A stretch of DNA of 64,000 nucleotides, taken from contig NC_003910.7 in assembly GCF_000012325.1 (NCBI RefSeq), positions 124,001 through 188,000 of the forward strand, written 5' to 3'. A program made the translations under genes and the position numbers. The stretch comes from Colwellia psychrerythraea 34H. Lineage in GTDB: Bacteria; Pseudomonadota; Gammaproteobacteria; Enterobacterales; Alteromonadaceae. Shown here one piece after another: positions 33,758-42,383 of the stretch. The notes beneath the pieces were generated by a model. That model saw nothing but the letters and a program-made list of their open reading frames with translations. It was not told where the DNA came from and did no database searches. The first letter of the stretch is position 1. Each line of letters starts with the position of its first letter.

Positions 33758-34363
33758 CTAAGAAAAATAACTTAAAAATGGCCTCCCGTGAGCCGTCATC
33801 AACCAAACTAGCGTTGCGGTATTAATAACTACGGTAAACCAAAATGTTACCCTAAACTCCTTCTTTTTAGATTTATGTCTAAGCAATTGTTGTGCAAGAG
33901 CAGCACCAGGCCACCCGCCAAGTAGTGCTAATAAGTGCAAAGTGCTTTCTTGTGTGCGCCACTTTCCCCGCTGTGCTTTTGATTTATCAAAGGCATAGAC
34001 GAGAAAAGTCATAAGACTAACGCCTAAGTAAACCAGTAATATTTTCTGGGGCAGGTAATCAAGAAGATAAGCAATAGCGACTAAAGTAATGAATATCAGG
34101 GACAGATAAATTGAGAATGTACTTATATTTTTGGTTTGCTTTTTATGTGATTTTTCACCAGCAAATGTTGCCTGATCTGCGCAATATCTCCCTTGGTTAT
34201 CTTGTATTACTGAGAAGCTAATAATATCGTTGATTTTGGGTGTTCTATTTCGGTTTTTCAAAGCCGTTTTGTGTATAAAAATAGTATCACCACTGCCATT
34301 TGGTGTTATAAAACCAAAGGCTTTATCGGTGTTCCATCTAATGAGTTTTCCTGTTAAACGCAT
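33758..34363 (-). CDS. Cold-shock domain - DUF1294 membrane protein
   Basis: A 201-residue protein. Residues 1-68 are a cold-shock OB domain with RNP1-like KAFGFITP and RNP2-like TIFIHKTAL. It is linked to four transmembrane helices (about 83-100, 105-125, 140-160 and 176-192) that make up DUF1294, with the family motifs YAFDKSKAQRGKWRTQE and LALLGGWPGAALAQQLLRHK. The fusion is widespread in proteobacteria. It implies nucleic-acid binding at the inner membrane, but the function is not established. The start is an ATG with AAGGAAGT upstream. Confidence 0.88.
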   Translation of the reverse strand: MRLTGKLIRWNTDKAFGFITPNGSGDTIFIHKTALKNRNRTPKINDIISFSVIQDNQGRYCADQATFAGEKSHKKQTKNISTFSIYLSLIFITLVAIAYLLDYLPQKILLVYLGVSLMTFLVYAFDKSKAQRGKWRTQESTLHLLALLGGWPGAALAQQLLRHKSKKKEFRVTFWFTVVINTATLVWLMTAHGRPFLSYFS

Positions 34364-34415
34364 AGTAACTTCCTTGTTTCAGCTTGCAGCAATTAGTTAT
34401 GAAGTAAATCAGCTA

Positions 34416-35684
34416 TTAAGCACTTATATGCGCTTTTAGCGTGTCGAATGCTTTAGTTGTTTTATCTTGCTCAGCACAAATACTCAGTAAGTCATCGATA
34501 AAATGGTTTAACGCCTTGCTCTCAATATTTTTAACTTTCTCTTGTTGTGCAGGCGTTAGCATTTGATAGCTAGTGGCAGCACCAAAATCGCCGAAAATGA
34601 TATTACCTTGGCTATCAAATAAAGTGTTATGCGCGTATAAATCACCATGACATACTTGATTTTTATGCAAGTGTGCGAATACATCTTGCATCTGACTAAC
34701 AATGTTACTAATAAGCGTAATAGGTAACCTGAAACCCTGTGAAAAGGTATCTCGGGTGCAGCTGTTAAAGCAAGGAGGTAAACCTAGGTTTTGATAATTT
34801 TCAGGGATCAGCGTCATGATTAACGCAAGATAGTTGTCTTCATTCACTTGCGCTAATGATTCTACTAAATTTGGGTGATAGCCTACTTGCAAACAAGCTT
34901 GTAATTCATCTTGTGGGTAACCATCACTGGTAATTTCACCTTTAAATACTTTTACTGCAATATCTTCAGGAAATTGTGATTGCGGGCTATTCCAGTGTGC
35001 CTTTGAAATAACACCCGAGGCACCCTGACCTAATACATTTTCTAAGGTGTAGCTTGTTGATGATAGTTCAGGAACGGACTTAACTTTGGTGTAAGACTCA
35101 CTGTGAGTTGTAGGCTCAACTGCGGTAAAAGGGTTACCAGCAAAGGCAAACCAGGCCAAATTCGGCAGGTTCAATAATTGTTCAGGGCATTCTGTTAGTT
35201 TATTTGCAGAAATACGTACGAGTTCCAAATTATGGGCTTGCGCTAATGTTTGCGGTAAATGCGTTAATTGGTTACCCGCCAAGGCTAATTTTTGTAACCT
35301 TGGTCGCTCACCTAAACTATTTGGTAATGTTTCAATTAAGTTATCCGTTAAAATTAACCAACGTAATTGAGCAGGTAATGAATGCTCCGCCACTTGTTTT
35401 ATTTGGTTCGATTTAAAGCCAACCATCTCAAGGTTTGGTAACTGTCCTAAGACTTCTGGCAAGTGTTCAAATTGATTCTGTGAAGCGAAAATAATCTTTA
35501 ATTTTGTCAATTGTGCTAACTCATCAGGTAGTGATGATAAGGCATTATTAGATAAATCTAGGATTTCTAAGCTGTCTGCTAACGTTAAAATTTCTAATGG
35601 GAATGTGTTTAGATTTTCAGATAATTTTAATTGGCTAATGCCGGCGAGTTCGCCAGAGCGAAGTTGAGAAAGCGTATGCAACAT
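34416..35684 (-). CDS. Leucine-rich-repeat protein with C-terminal protein kinase-like domain
   Basis: A 422-residue protein, counted from the ATG at 35684 (CGGA upstream; a TTG at 35726 is less likely). About seven leucine-rich repeats fill residues 15-190 (LEILDLSNNALSSLPDELAQ is a typical unit). The C-terminal 210 residues carry eukaryotic-like kinase landmarks: glycine loop LGQGASGVI, VAIK-lysine in IAVKVFKG, catalytic loop CHGDLYAHNTLF (HGD instead of HRD, with the metal-binding asparagine), and GDFGAA as DFG. All core residues are present, so activity is plausible. There is no signal peptide or transmembrane segment, so it should be cytoplasmic. LRR-kinases of this layout are uncommon in bacteria. 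The target is unknown. Confidence 0.85.
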   Translation of the reverse strand: MLHTLSQLRSGELAGISQLKLSENLNTFPLEILTLADSLEILDLSNNALSSLPDELAQLTKLKIIFASQNQFEHLPEVLGQLPNLEMVGFKSNQIKQVAEHSLPAQLRWLILTDNLIETLPNSLGERPRLQKLALAGNQLTHLPQTLAQAHNLELVRISANKLTECPEQLLNLPNLAWFAFAGNPFTAVEPTTHSESYTKVKSVPELSSTSYTLENVLGQGASGVISKAHWNSPQSQFPEDIAVKVFKGEITSDGYPQDELQACLQVGYHPNLVESLAQVNEDNYLALIMTLIPENYQNLGLPPCFNSCTRDTFSQGFRLPITLISNIVSQMQDVFAHLHKNQVCHGDLYAHNTLFDSQGNIIFGDFGAATSYQMLTPAQQEKVKNIESKALNHFIDDLLSICAEQDKTTKAFDTLKAHISA

Positions 35685-35817
35685 AAAGCGTCCGTAGATA
35701 TGATTAAAAACGGCGCTAGTGTACAAGAAATTTTTCGTTAAAGCTTGGGCTATTGAACAATGACTTTCATCACTTTACCGATGGAAATAGCTTCTTTTAA
35801 CACTGATGTTTAGAATT

Positions 35818-36120
35818 TTACTTTTTTTGGTATTTAGGATGTAATCTCAAATAATCACACCAAACACTGAAGTTAGTATGGTTATAACGGATATCTGTCG
35901 CGGTAAACCATCTTGAATATCCCATTGCTTGGAGACGAAACAAGACTTTATTACCATCAATGGCAACATGACAAATTAAATTTTCCATCGTGTCGTTGCT
36001 TACTTGAACTTGCGCAAAACCTAGGGCATTACGTTGATGTTTTACTGTTATTTTAGGCATAGCTAACGCACTAACAGAGAATAATAATGCAGTGATTAAA
36101 GCAAATACCTTCATAGCCAT
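35818..36120 (-). CDS. Small exported protein of unknown function
   Basis: A 100-residue protein (possibly starting at the second methionine, residue 3). It has a signal peptide ending SALA before MPKITV. The mature part is about 80 residues, basic, with two cysteines (LICHVAIDG and VWCDYLRL) that could form a disulfide in the periplasm. It is a single gene between the LRR-kinase and sapC units. I do not recognise the family. Confidence 0.6.
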   Translation of the reverse strand: MAMKVFALITALLFSVSALAMPKITVKHQRNALGFAQVQVSNDTMENLICHVAIDGNKVLFRLQAMGYSRWFTATDIRYNHTNFSVWCDYLRLHPKYQKK

Positions 36121-36285
36121 CTTCGTATTTTTTGTATCATTTAGAAAATAATGTGCAGTTTAGCATTGAAAGCTAATGAAGTGTCTCCATAACTTATAAC
36201 AACGCAGTAATTCATTCTAGTTATTGCAATTCAATTATAATATTAAAAAATATGCTCCATAAAAGCATTTACAAGAGATAAAGTC

Positions 36286-37065
36286 ATGGCTAATTTCGTC
36301 CCTGTTAGAAAAGAACAACACCAAAATCTTAAACTTGCTAGCAAGCGCGATCTTGCACATGCTGCTGGTCAGCACATTGTTTCATTAACCGCTGCTGAAT
36401 ATGCGCAAGCATCAGCAAGTTTTCCTGTGTTATTAGTTAAAAATCCTGAATCACCACGTTACCGAAGTGTTGCGATGTTAGGTTTAGAAGCAGGTGAGAA
36501 CTTATATTATAAAGATGATAAATGGAGTGGTTTATCATTACCACAAAGTATTGGTATGGCACCATTTGCTTTAGGTTTAGATCCTGACAAAGAAAATACC
36601 TTAACTGCTTGTGTTGATATTGATAGCGCTTTAGTGGCTGAAGATAAAGAGCTTGCATTATTTGAAGCAGACGGCAAAGAATCAGAGTTATTAGCTAATG
36701 TGCAAAACTCACTAGGTCGTTTATATGAAAATGAAAAAATGACTGAAAACTTTATTAAAGAACTTGAAGAAAATGATTTATTACAAGAGCTTGAATTGAA
36801 CATTGATTTGAGTAGTGGCGAAAAGAAAAAACTTACCGGTATTTTCACTGTTAATGAAGATAAAGTGAAAGCATTAGCTGATGATAAGGTTTTAGATTTT
36901 CATAAACGTGGCTTATTTGTGCCAATTTATGCGATGTTAGGTTCTTTAGGGCAAATGAATCGTTTAGTTCAATTGCGAAACCTAACGGGTAAGGCTCAAA
37001 TTTCAAACATCCAAATTGCACCACTAGCTAAAGAAGAAGTAAAAGAAGGCGTTGCAGAGAGTTAA
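36286..37065 (+). CDS. SapC family protein
   Basis: A 259-residue protein matching the SapC family (named after a Campylobacter S-layer-associated gene): HIVSLTAAEYAQASASFPVL near residue 30, YRSVAMLGLEAGENLY near 58, MAPFALGL near 90 and a C-terminal RGLFVPIYAMLGSLGQMNRL. There is no signal peptide. The biochemical role of the family is not known; some members sit with TonB-dependent receptor and tryptophan halogenase genes, which are absent here. A strong terminator follows, then the repeat-rich coiled-coil gene. Confidence 0.85.
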   Translation: MANFVPVRKEQHQNLKLASKRDLAHAAGQHIVSLTAAEYAQASASFPVLLVKNPESPRYRSVAMLGLEAGENLYYKDDKWSGLSLPQSIGMAPFALGLDPDKENTLTACVDIDSALVAEDKELALFEADGKESELLANVQNSLGRLYENEKMTENFIKELEENDLLQELELNIDLSSGEKKKLTGIFTVNEDKVKALADDKVLDFHKRGLFVPIYAMLGSLGQMNRLVQLRNLTGKAQISNIQIAPLAKEEVKEGVAES

Positions 37066-37106
37066 TTCACCTGTCGTTTTGACCGTAAAAAATTATAAAT
37101 GATATT

Positions 37107-37130
37107 AAAAGGGGCTTTTGCCCCTTTTTT
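37107..37130 (+). terminator. Intrinsic terminator after the sapC-like gene
   Basis: AAAAGGGG and CCCCTTTT pair around CTTTTG, followed by a T run. It lies about 40 bases after the stop codon. Confidence 0.85.
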
Positions 37131-37227
37131 GTTGCTTTTTTGTTAAAAAAAATTACTTTTCATATTCCTGTGCAGATGCAGCTGTGATAATTTAGAAGCA
37201 GTAGCGATTTATAATAATGAGAATAAT

Positions 37228-39048
37228 ATGGTCGATAAAAGTAAATTTTCTAAGGATGTCGAAGAACAAATTCAAAGTTTGGCTAGTGACATTTACATTC
37301 AAGTGGAAGATAAATTAACTCACTTAATAGCATCTGCAATTAAGACGGAAACGAGTAAAAATACTGATCAACAAAACCAATATCTATCAGAAAAAGAACA
37401 ATCATTACAAAAAAACTTTACTGAAAAACAACAGTCACAACTCAAAGAAGTTACCCAGCTTAAACAAGCATTAGCTGAAAAAGAGGCTGATGAGGCAACT
37501 AATAAGCAAAATTTCCAGGTAGAACTCACTCAAAATACTATTAATTACAGTGAGACCATAGAATCTTTGGAAAAAGAAATTGTTAACTTAAAACAGCAAA
37601 AAACACAGCAACAAGATAAAAAACAAAGCAGTAATAATAAGTTAGATGAAAAGTTACTGGAAACAGAACAAACACTTAATGATAAAAATCAAGAAATTGA
37701 CGGTTTAAATGGTCGCATTATGGTATTAACTGAGCAAGAGCAAAGTTTAATGTCACAGCTTACTGTTGCTAAAGAAAAAATTCAGCTGAACGAAAAGCAA
37801 CACAACGAAGCACTAACAACAGTTAAAAACCAAGCCGAAGCGACAGCCAAACAAAAAATTGATGCGTTAACTGAAAAACTACAGTTAAATGAAAAGCAGC
37901 ACAGTGAGGCACTAACAACAATTAAAAACCAAACCGAAGCGACAGCCAAACAAAAAATTGATGCGTTAACTGAAAAACTACAGTTAAATGAAAAGCAGCA
38001 AAGCGAAGCGGTAATAACGATTAAAAGCCAAACTGAAGCGACGGCCAAACAACAAATTGATGTGTTAACAGAGAAACTTCGGAAACTCGAGGATGATAGT
38101 TCTCGTATGCAAGCGGAAGCAATGCAAAGTAGTGACAGTAAAGTAAAAGACTTAGAGCAGAAGATATCTCAGTTAGCAGAACAAGCTCAACAGGAACAAA
38201 ACGGTAAAGCTGAATTACAACAACAGTTATCAGCACAACAAAAATCAATTGATACAGAGCAAGATAAAAATAAACAAACTGAACAAAAAAGCCAAGACTT
38301 TCAAGCACAAATTATTAAGCTAACTAAGCAAGCAGCCATTGATAAACAAAAACTTCTTGATGAAATAAAGTCTATCAATGAAGGTTCAGAAAAAATTAAA
38401 CAACAACACCTTGATGAGAAAGAAGCAGTTAATGAAGGTGCGGAACAAGTAAAACAGCGCCACCTTGATGAGATAAAAGCAATTCATGAGGGCGCTGAGC
38501 AAGTAAAACAGCAACATCTTGATGAGATAAAAGTAATTCATGAGGGCGCTGACCAAGTAAAACAGCAACACCTTGATGAGATAAAAGTAATTAATGAGGG
38601 CGCTGAACAAGTGAAACAGCAACACCTTGATGAGATAAAAGCAATTCATGAGGGCGCTGAACAAACGAAACAATTACAAGCATCAGCGCAGCAAAACATT
38701 ATAGAATTAGAAAAAACTAACGAGCAACTTAGTCATAAATTAGCAACTGAACAAAATGATATAAAATTATATCAGCAAGAAGTGACAGTACTTAATGAGC
38801 AAGTGAAGGTTGCTCAAGAAGGGCAAGAAAATATCTTGCAACGCTTTAATAAGAATCGTGATAAACAAGAAATAGAAAATAATAAGGTGCGAGAAACTAT
38901 TAAATTCTTACGCGATGAGAATCATCAGTTAATCAGTGATAACGGTGAGCAAAAGGCTCAGTTTAACGATCAAACAAGTGAGTTGGAGCATAAGTTGACC
39001 GAATATCGATTGAAATTTGAGTATGCTCAAAAGCAATTAACCAGTTAG
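37228..39048 (+). CDS. Long coiled-coil protein with two sets of tandem repeats
   Basis: A 606-residue, glutamine/glutamate/lysine-rich protein predicted to be coiled coil from about residue 60 to the end. It has no signal peptide, no transmembrane helix and no recognised enzyme motif. Residues 186-284 contain three 33-residue units (LNEKQHSEALTTIKNQTEAT is a typical part). Residues 378-485 contain six 18-residue units (DEIKAIHEGAEQVKQQHL). The DNA copies are also nearly identical, so the arrays expanded recently. Database hits would resemble SMC-like or filament proteins through coiled-coil composition alone. It has its own unit after the SapC terminator. Function unknown; a cytoplasmic scaffold is a guess. 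Confidence 0.75.
   Translation: MVDKSKFSKDVEEQIQSLASDIYIQVEDKLTHLIASAIKTETSKNTDQQNQYLSEKEQSLQKNFTEKQQSQLKEVTQLKQALAEKEADEATNKQNFQVELTQNTINYSETIESLEKEIVNLKQQKTQQQDKKQSSNNKLDEKLLETEQTLNDKNQEIDGLNGRIMVLTEQEQSLMSQLTVAKEKIQLNEKQHNEALTTVKNQAEATAKQKIDALTEKLQLNEKQHSEALTTIKNQTEATAKQKIDALTEKLQLNEKQQSEAVITIKSQTEATAKQQIDVLTEKLRKLEDDSSRMQAEAMQSSDSKVKDLEQKISQLAEQAQQEQNGKAELQQQLSAQQKSIDTEQDKNKQTEQKSQDFQAQIIKLTKQAAIDKQKLLDEIKSINEGSEKIKQQHLDEKEAVNEGAEQVKQRHLDEIKAIHEGAEQVKQQHLDEIKVIHEGADQVKQQHLDEIKVINEGAEQVKQQHLDEIKAIHEGAEQTKQLQASAQQNIIELEKTNEQLSHKLATEQNDIKLYQQEVTVLNEQVKVAQEGQENILQRFNKNRDKQEIENNKVRETIKFLRDENHQLISDNGEQKAQFNDQTSELEHKLTEYRLKFEYAQKQLTS
37783..38079 (+). repeat. Tandem repeat, three 99-bp units inside the coiled-coil gene
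   Basis: Three in-frame units begin at 37783, 37882 and 37981. The first two are near-identical over long stretches, for example GCGACAGCCAAACAAAAAAT in both. The third is more diverged. Each unit encodes 33 residues, not a whole number of heptads, so adding or losing a unit shifts the coiled-coil phase by two residues relative to four or five heptads. Confidence 0.9.
38359..38682 (+). repeat. Tandem repeat, six 54-bp units inside the coiled-coil gene
   Basis: Six consecutive 54-bp units encode the 18-residue motif starting DEIK. The four central units are almost identical at DNA level (CACCTTGATGAGATAAAAG recurs) and the outer ones are diverged, the usual picture of unequal exchange or slippage in the centre of an array. 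Confidence 0.9.
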
Positions 39049-39064
39049 TTGTTTCGATATCTAT

Positions 39065-39328
39065 ATACCCAAACCACTTGAAGATGAGTGTTTCAGGATG
39101 CTTGAGCGATTCATGATCAAGGCGCCTCTTTTTATTAAGGGTTATTCTCTTAAAAAAGGAGGCAACGAAGAGCATGGTTGCTCACACGTCCCCGCAGGGC
39201 TGGTTTAGAAACGCTTTATGCTGCGTTATTGATTTCGACAATAGAATAACTATTCTCTTCAATCAATGCCTTGCCTAAAGGCATTTCTAATTCCAGCTGA
39301 AACCTACATCTTCAGGTAGTTTGGGTAT
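39065..39328. repeat. ATACCCAA-type intergenic repeat (MITE-like, 264 bp)
   Basis: The left end ATACCCAAACCACTTGAAGA and the complement of the right end, ATACCCAAACTACCTGAAGA, are inverted repeats that continue through GTGTTTCAG / GGTTTCAG. Inside are a hairpin-forming AAGGCGCC...GGAGGC region and the core TGCTGCGTTATTGATTTCGA followed by AGAATAACTATTCTCTTCAA, nearly identical to the core of the ATACCAA-type copy at 14694-14958. There is no transposase. It fills most of the 371-bp gap between the coiled-coil and DUF416 genes. The rest contains AGCTTATTCGCATTTTGAAT-like AT-rich DNA, probably with the next promoter. Confidence 0.75.
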
Positions 39329-39419
39329 ACAATACAGCCTTGATAAAACCAAGCTTATTCGCATTTTGAATAGGCTTGGGTATAATCCAGCTAATTATCT
39401 CAACTGAGTATATATCTAA

Positions 39420-40055
39420 GTGACTATTCATCTTCCTTTTGCCAAGTTAAGTCATTGGCATCAAATTGCTTTCTCTGCAGCGTTACTTGAGCGTATGTTA
39501 CCCAATTACCAAATGTTTAGTGAAGCCGCTGATTTCGGTAATGCTAAAGTATTACGTAATCAACTCGATATTATTTGGCAATGGCTTGATAACAGTAGTA
39601 CGGTAAAAATTAATAGCGAGGCGCAATTACTCAAATTAGAAGCTGAAACCCCAGATCCTGAAGCCTTTGATTCCTTTGGTGTATTTCCTGCTCTTGATGC
39701 GTGTATGGCGTTTTCGGCTTTGTGGCAATTAATGCAAGTTAAGCCATCGAAGAAACAAAAAACATCGGAAATTGATATTGACGATATCCAAAGCATCAGT
39801 CGCCTATCCCATAACAGTGTCAGTTATTATGTCGAGCTGCTTTTACTTGAAGAAGTTGAAGAGTCCGCCGATGAAGAACTCACGATCACTACCGAGCAAA
39901 TGGATGAACATCCACTCATGCAATGGGAAAAGGACACGCAAAATGAGCTGTTCGATTTCCTTAAATTTGCTGCGGCCGATAAGCGTACTTGTAAGCTAGC
40001 TAAGCAGATGAGCCTATCTGAAGGTTTATCTAATTTAGGCATAGAGATTATTTAG
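39420..40055 (+). CDS. DUF416 family protein (YjaG-like)
   Basis: A 211-residue soluble protein similar to E. coli YjaG (DUF416). Visible family segments are LSHWHQIAFSAALLERMLPN, the YQMFSEAADFG region, LDIIWQWLD, and the acidic PDPEAFDSFGVFPALDACMA. The function is unknown in all species. The start is a GTG at 39420. It lies alone between the repeat element and the beta-lactamase-family gene, with no terminator before the latter, so read-through is possible. Confidence 0.87.
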   Translation: MTIHLPFAKLSHWHQIAFSAALLERMLPNYQMFSEAADFGNAKVLRNQLDIIWQWLDNSSTVKINSEAQLLKLEAETPDPEAFDSFGVFPALDACMAFSALWQLMQVKPSKKQKTSEIDIDDIQSISRLSHNSVSYYVELLLLEEVEESADEELTITTEQMDEHPLMQWEKDTQNELFDFLKFAAADKRTCKLAKQMSLSEGLSNLGIEII

Positions 40056-40133
40056 TCGTTGATAGTCGCTAAATGAATCCAAAGCCTAGCCTAACGCTCA
40101 AATAAAATAATCCCCTTAATACAGGAAGCGAAT

Positions 40134-41714
40134 ATGAAGTTATTCAGTTGTGCATTGTTTGCCGTCACCTTGATCTTGTCTGTAGTTACTCCAGTGCATG
40201 CAAGCAATGTTGTTGATAAAAACATTAAGATTGAACAGGCTATCACTAAAGCCATGAGTACGTTTCAAGTGCCCGGCGTAGCGGTAGCCATCATCAAAGA
40301 TAATAAAGTGGTAATGAGTAAAGGTTTTGGTGTTGTTGAGCATGGTAAATCAGCTCAAGTTACCTCTGACACACTATTTGGTATTGCTTCAAATACTAAA
40401 GCAATGACCGCTGCTTTGTTGGCCAACCTAGTGGATGAAGGCAAGTTGACTTGGCAAACGAAGGTTATTGATATTATTCCTGAATTTCAAATGCCTGATG
40501 CCTATGTTACCCGTGAATTTACCATTACCGACTTATTAGCTCATAATTCTGGCTTAGGTAAAGGTGCAGGTGATCTAATGATTTGGCCACATACTACGTT
40601 AACTAATGCTGATGTTATTAAAGGGATAAAATATTTACCTGAAGCCTCAAGCTTTCGTAGTGAATTTTCTTACGATAATTTGCTCTATATTGTTGGTGGA
40701 GAGGTGATTGCTCGTATTACGGGACAAACTTGGAATGAGGTGGTGCAAGCGAGTATTTTTACTCCGCTTGGTATGAAAAATACTCGTGCAGCTTTTTCAC
40801 TGATTGATGAAAGTAATAAAAATGTTGCCAGAGCGCATGTGCCACTTAAAGGAAAATTAAATGTTGTAGGTGGCAACTTTATAGAAAGATTTGGTGCAGC
40901 AGCTTCAGTAGCATCTAGCGCTAATGATATGAGCTTGTGGTTACAGACTCAGTTAAATAAAGGTGCTTATGCTATCAAACAGGATGAAAAGTCACCTCGT
41001 CTATTTTCAGCTGAACAAAGTCGCTTTATGTGGCAAGCGCGTACTATATTGCCCGTTACAGCAGAAGCAACTCAACAAGATAAAACGCACTTTGCTGCTT
41101 ATGGCTTAGGCTGGTTTATGAAAGATTATCATGGGGTGAAGCTACTTCATCACGGTGGTGGTATTTTAGGTATGGTCTCTAAAGTGGTATTGGTGCCAGA
41201 AGAAGAGCTTGCTATGGTGATTCTAACTAATCAACAGTCGAGCTTCGCTGTTAATGCAATTTATCATCAAATTTTAAATGAGTACCTTGAATTACCTAAA
41301 AAAGATTGGATTGCTTATTATCATACAAAACAGACAACGAAGACTGCTAAAGAACAAAAGCGCCTAGCAAAAGCGGCAGATTCAGTTCATAAAAACTCAG
41401 CACATTCATTAGTATTACGTGAATATGCGCAGACTTATGTTGATGATTGGTATGGCGAAATTCATATAACATTTAAAAATAATAAGCTACATATGCAATT
41501 TGGTAACACCCCAGAATTAAAGGGCACCTTAGAGCACTACCAACATAATACCTTTATTGTTCGCTGGCATGATAAAACGCTTAAGGCTGATGCATTTGTT
41601 AACTTTAATTTAAATGAAGATGGTGGAATTAATTACGCCACCATGAAAGCAGTATCACGGGCGACTGACTTTAGTTTTGATTTTCATGACTTAAAATTAG
41701 TGCCGAAAAACTAA
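40134..41714 (+). CDS. Beta-lactamase-family serine hydrolase, exported
   Basis: A 526-residue protein with a signal peptide (about 1-23, ending VHA). Residues 30-390 are a class C beta-lactamase/esterase-like domain: S86-N-T-K89 (SxxK), Y180-D-N182 (YxN) and LLHHGGGILG as the third (HGG) motif. Residues about 430-525 form a DUF3471-type lipocalin-like tail, with YVDDWYGEIHITFKNN. Such proteins are usually peptidases or esterases rather than antibiotic-degrading enzymes; the substrate here is unknown. The ATG follows AGGAAG. A strong terminator closes the unit. Confidence 0.9.
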   Translation: MKLFSCALFAVTLILSVVTPVHASNVVDKNIKIEQAITKAMSTFQVPGVAVAIIKDNKVVMSKGFGVVEHGKSAQVTSDTLFGIASNTKAMTAALLANLVDEGKLTWQTKVIDIIPEFQMPDAYVTREFTITDLLAHNSGLGKGAGDLMIWPHTTLTNADVIKGIKYLPEASSFRSEFSYDNLLYIVGGEVIARITGQTWNEVVQASIFTPLGMKNTRAAFSLIDESNKNVARAHVPLKGKLNVVGGNFIERFGAAASVASSANDMSLWLQTQLNKGAYAIKQDEKSPRLFSAEQSRFMWQARTILPVTAEATQQDKTHFAAYGLGWFMKDYHGVKLLHHGGGILGMVSKVVLVPEEELAMVILTNQQSSFAVNAIYHQILNEYLELPKKDWIAYYHTKQTTKTAKEQKRLAKAADSVHKNSAHSLVLREYAQTYVDDWYGEIHITFKNNKLHMQFGNTPELKGTLEHYQHNTFIVRWHDKTLKADAFVNFNLNEDGGINYATMKAVSRATDFSFDFHDLKLVPKN

Positions 41715-41732
41715 TTGCTAATTTTGATAGAT

Positions 41733-41763
41733 AAAAAGGAGTACCTATAGGTACTCCTTTTTT
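41733..41763. terminator. Intrinsic terminator after the serine hydrolase gene
   Basis: A perfect 13-bp stem (AAAAAGGAGTACC with GGTACTCCTTTTT) and a TATA loop. T runs on the + side and A runs on the other make it usable from both directions, serving also the convergent ogt gene. Confidence 0.9.
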
Positions 41764-41802
41764 GTTTTCAATGTTGGCGTTGTGTAGATAATTCGCAAAG
41801 CC

Positions 41803-42351
41803 TTAGCGTAGGAATTGTGTTTTTTCTTGTCGCTTATTAATAACATTCTTGATATCTAAATTGGCATTGTTATTGGTTTGCTTTACCTCAACTCCTTCAT
41901 GATTTAATAACCATAATTTACGCTCAATACCACCAGCATAACCTGTTAATGAACCATCACCACCAATAACGCGATGACAAGGTACAATCAACGTAATGGG
42001 ATTTCTACCATTAGCGCCACCAACAGCCTGTGAGGCTTTTGGTTTATCGAGCATCTTGGCTATTTCGCCGTAGGATTTCACAGTACCAAATGGAATCTTT
42101 GCTAAACAACCCCATACGGATTGTTGAAATTCAGTACCTTGAGGGTCTAATGGTACGGTAAAAGTCTGACGCTGGCCGGCAAAGTATTCTATTAATTGCT
42201 GTTTACAAAGAGCAGTGATGTCATTGGCTTTGCGTTCACCTTTTTTATCATCATAACTTTGGTCACCACAAAATATGGCTTGGCAAATACCTTGCTCGGT
42301 TGCCATAAATTCAAACAAGCCCAATGGCGTGTCGAGATAATCAATAAACAT
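41803..42351 (-). CDS. ogt: Methylated-DNA--[protein]-cysteine S-methyltransferase
   Basis: Suicide DNA-repair protein that transfers the alkyl group of O6-alkylguanine to its own cysteine. It has 182 residues. The active site is PCHRVIG with C125. The arginine-finger/helix-turn-helix region QSVWGCLAKIPFGTVKSYGE and the asparagine hinge VGGANGRNP are present. The N-terminal domain is of Ogt length. The last 25 residues (after NHEGV) are a charged tail beyond the family core. The ATG follows GGAGACC. It lies 32 bp after the rsmD start on the same strand and may be co-transcribed with rsmD. Confidence 0.93.
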   Translation of the reverse strand: MFIDYLDTPLGLFEFMATEQGICQAIFCGDQSYDDKKGERKANDITALCKQQLIEYFAGQRQTFTVPLDPQGTEFQQSVWGCLAKIPFGTVKSYGEIAKMLDKPKASQAVGGANGRNPITLIVPCHRVIGGDGSLTGYAGGIERKLWLLNHEGVEVKQTNNNANLDIKNVINKRQEKTQFLR

Positions 42352-42383
42352 ATTAATGGTCTCCTAAAATGCACAGCATGAAA

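Noticed and set aside
37782..38673. Long antisense ORFs opposite the coiled-coil gene, with serine/phenylalanine/leucine-rich repeated products
   Set aside because: They arise because the tandem repeats leave the opposite strand open; the + strand frame has the start, ribosome site, terminator context and sensible composition.
39065..39328. Structured non-coding RNA or CRISPR-like array in the gap
   Set aside because: The segment has terminal inverted repeats and shares modules with other intergenic repeats, with no regularly spaced direct repeats, so a MITE-like element explains it better.
40134..41714. Antibiotic-resistance beta-lactamase
   Set aside because: The SxxK, YxN and HGG motifs with a long C-terminal tail fit the broad serine hydrolase/peptidase family; nothing points specifically to antibiotic hydrolysis.
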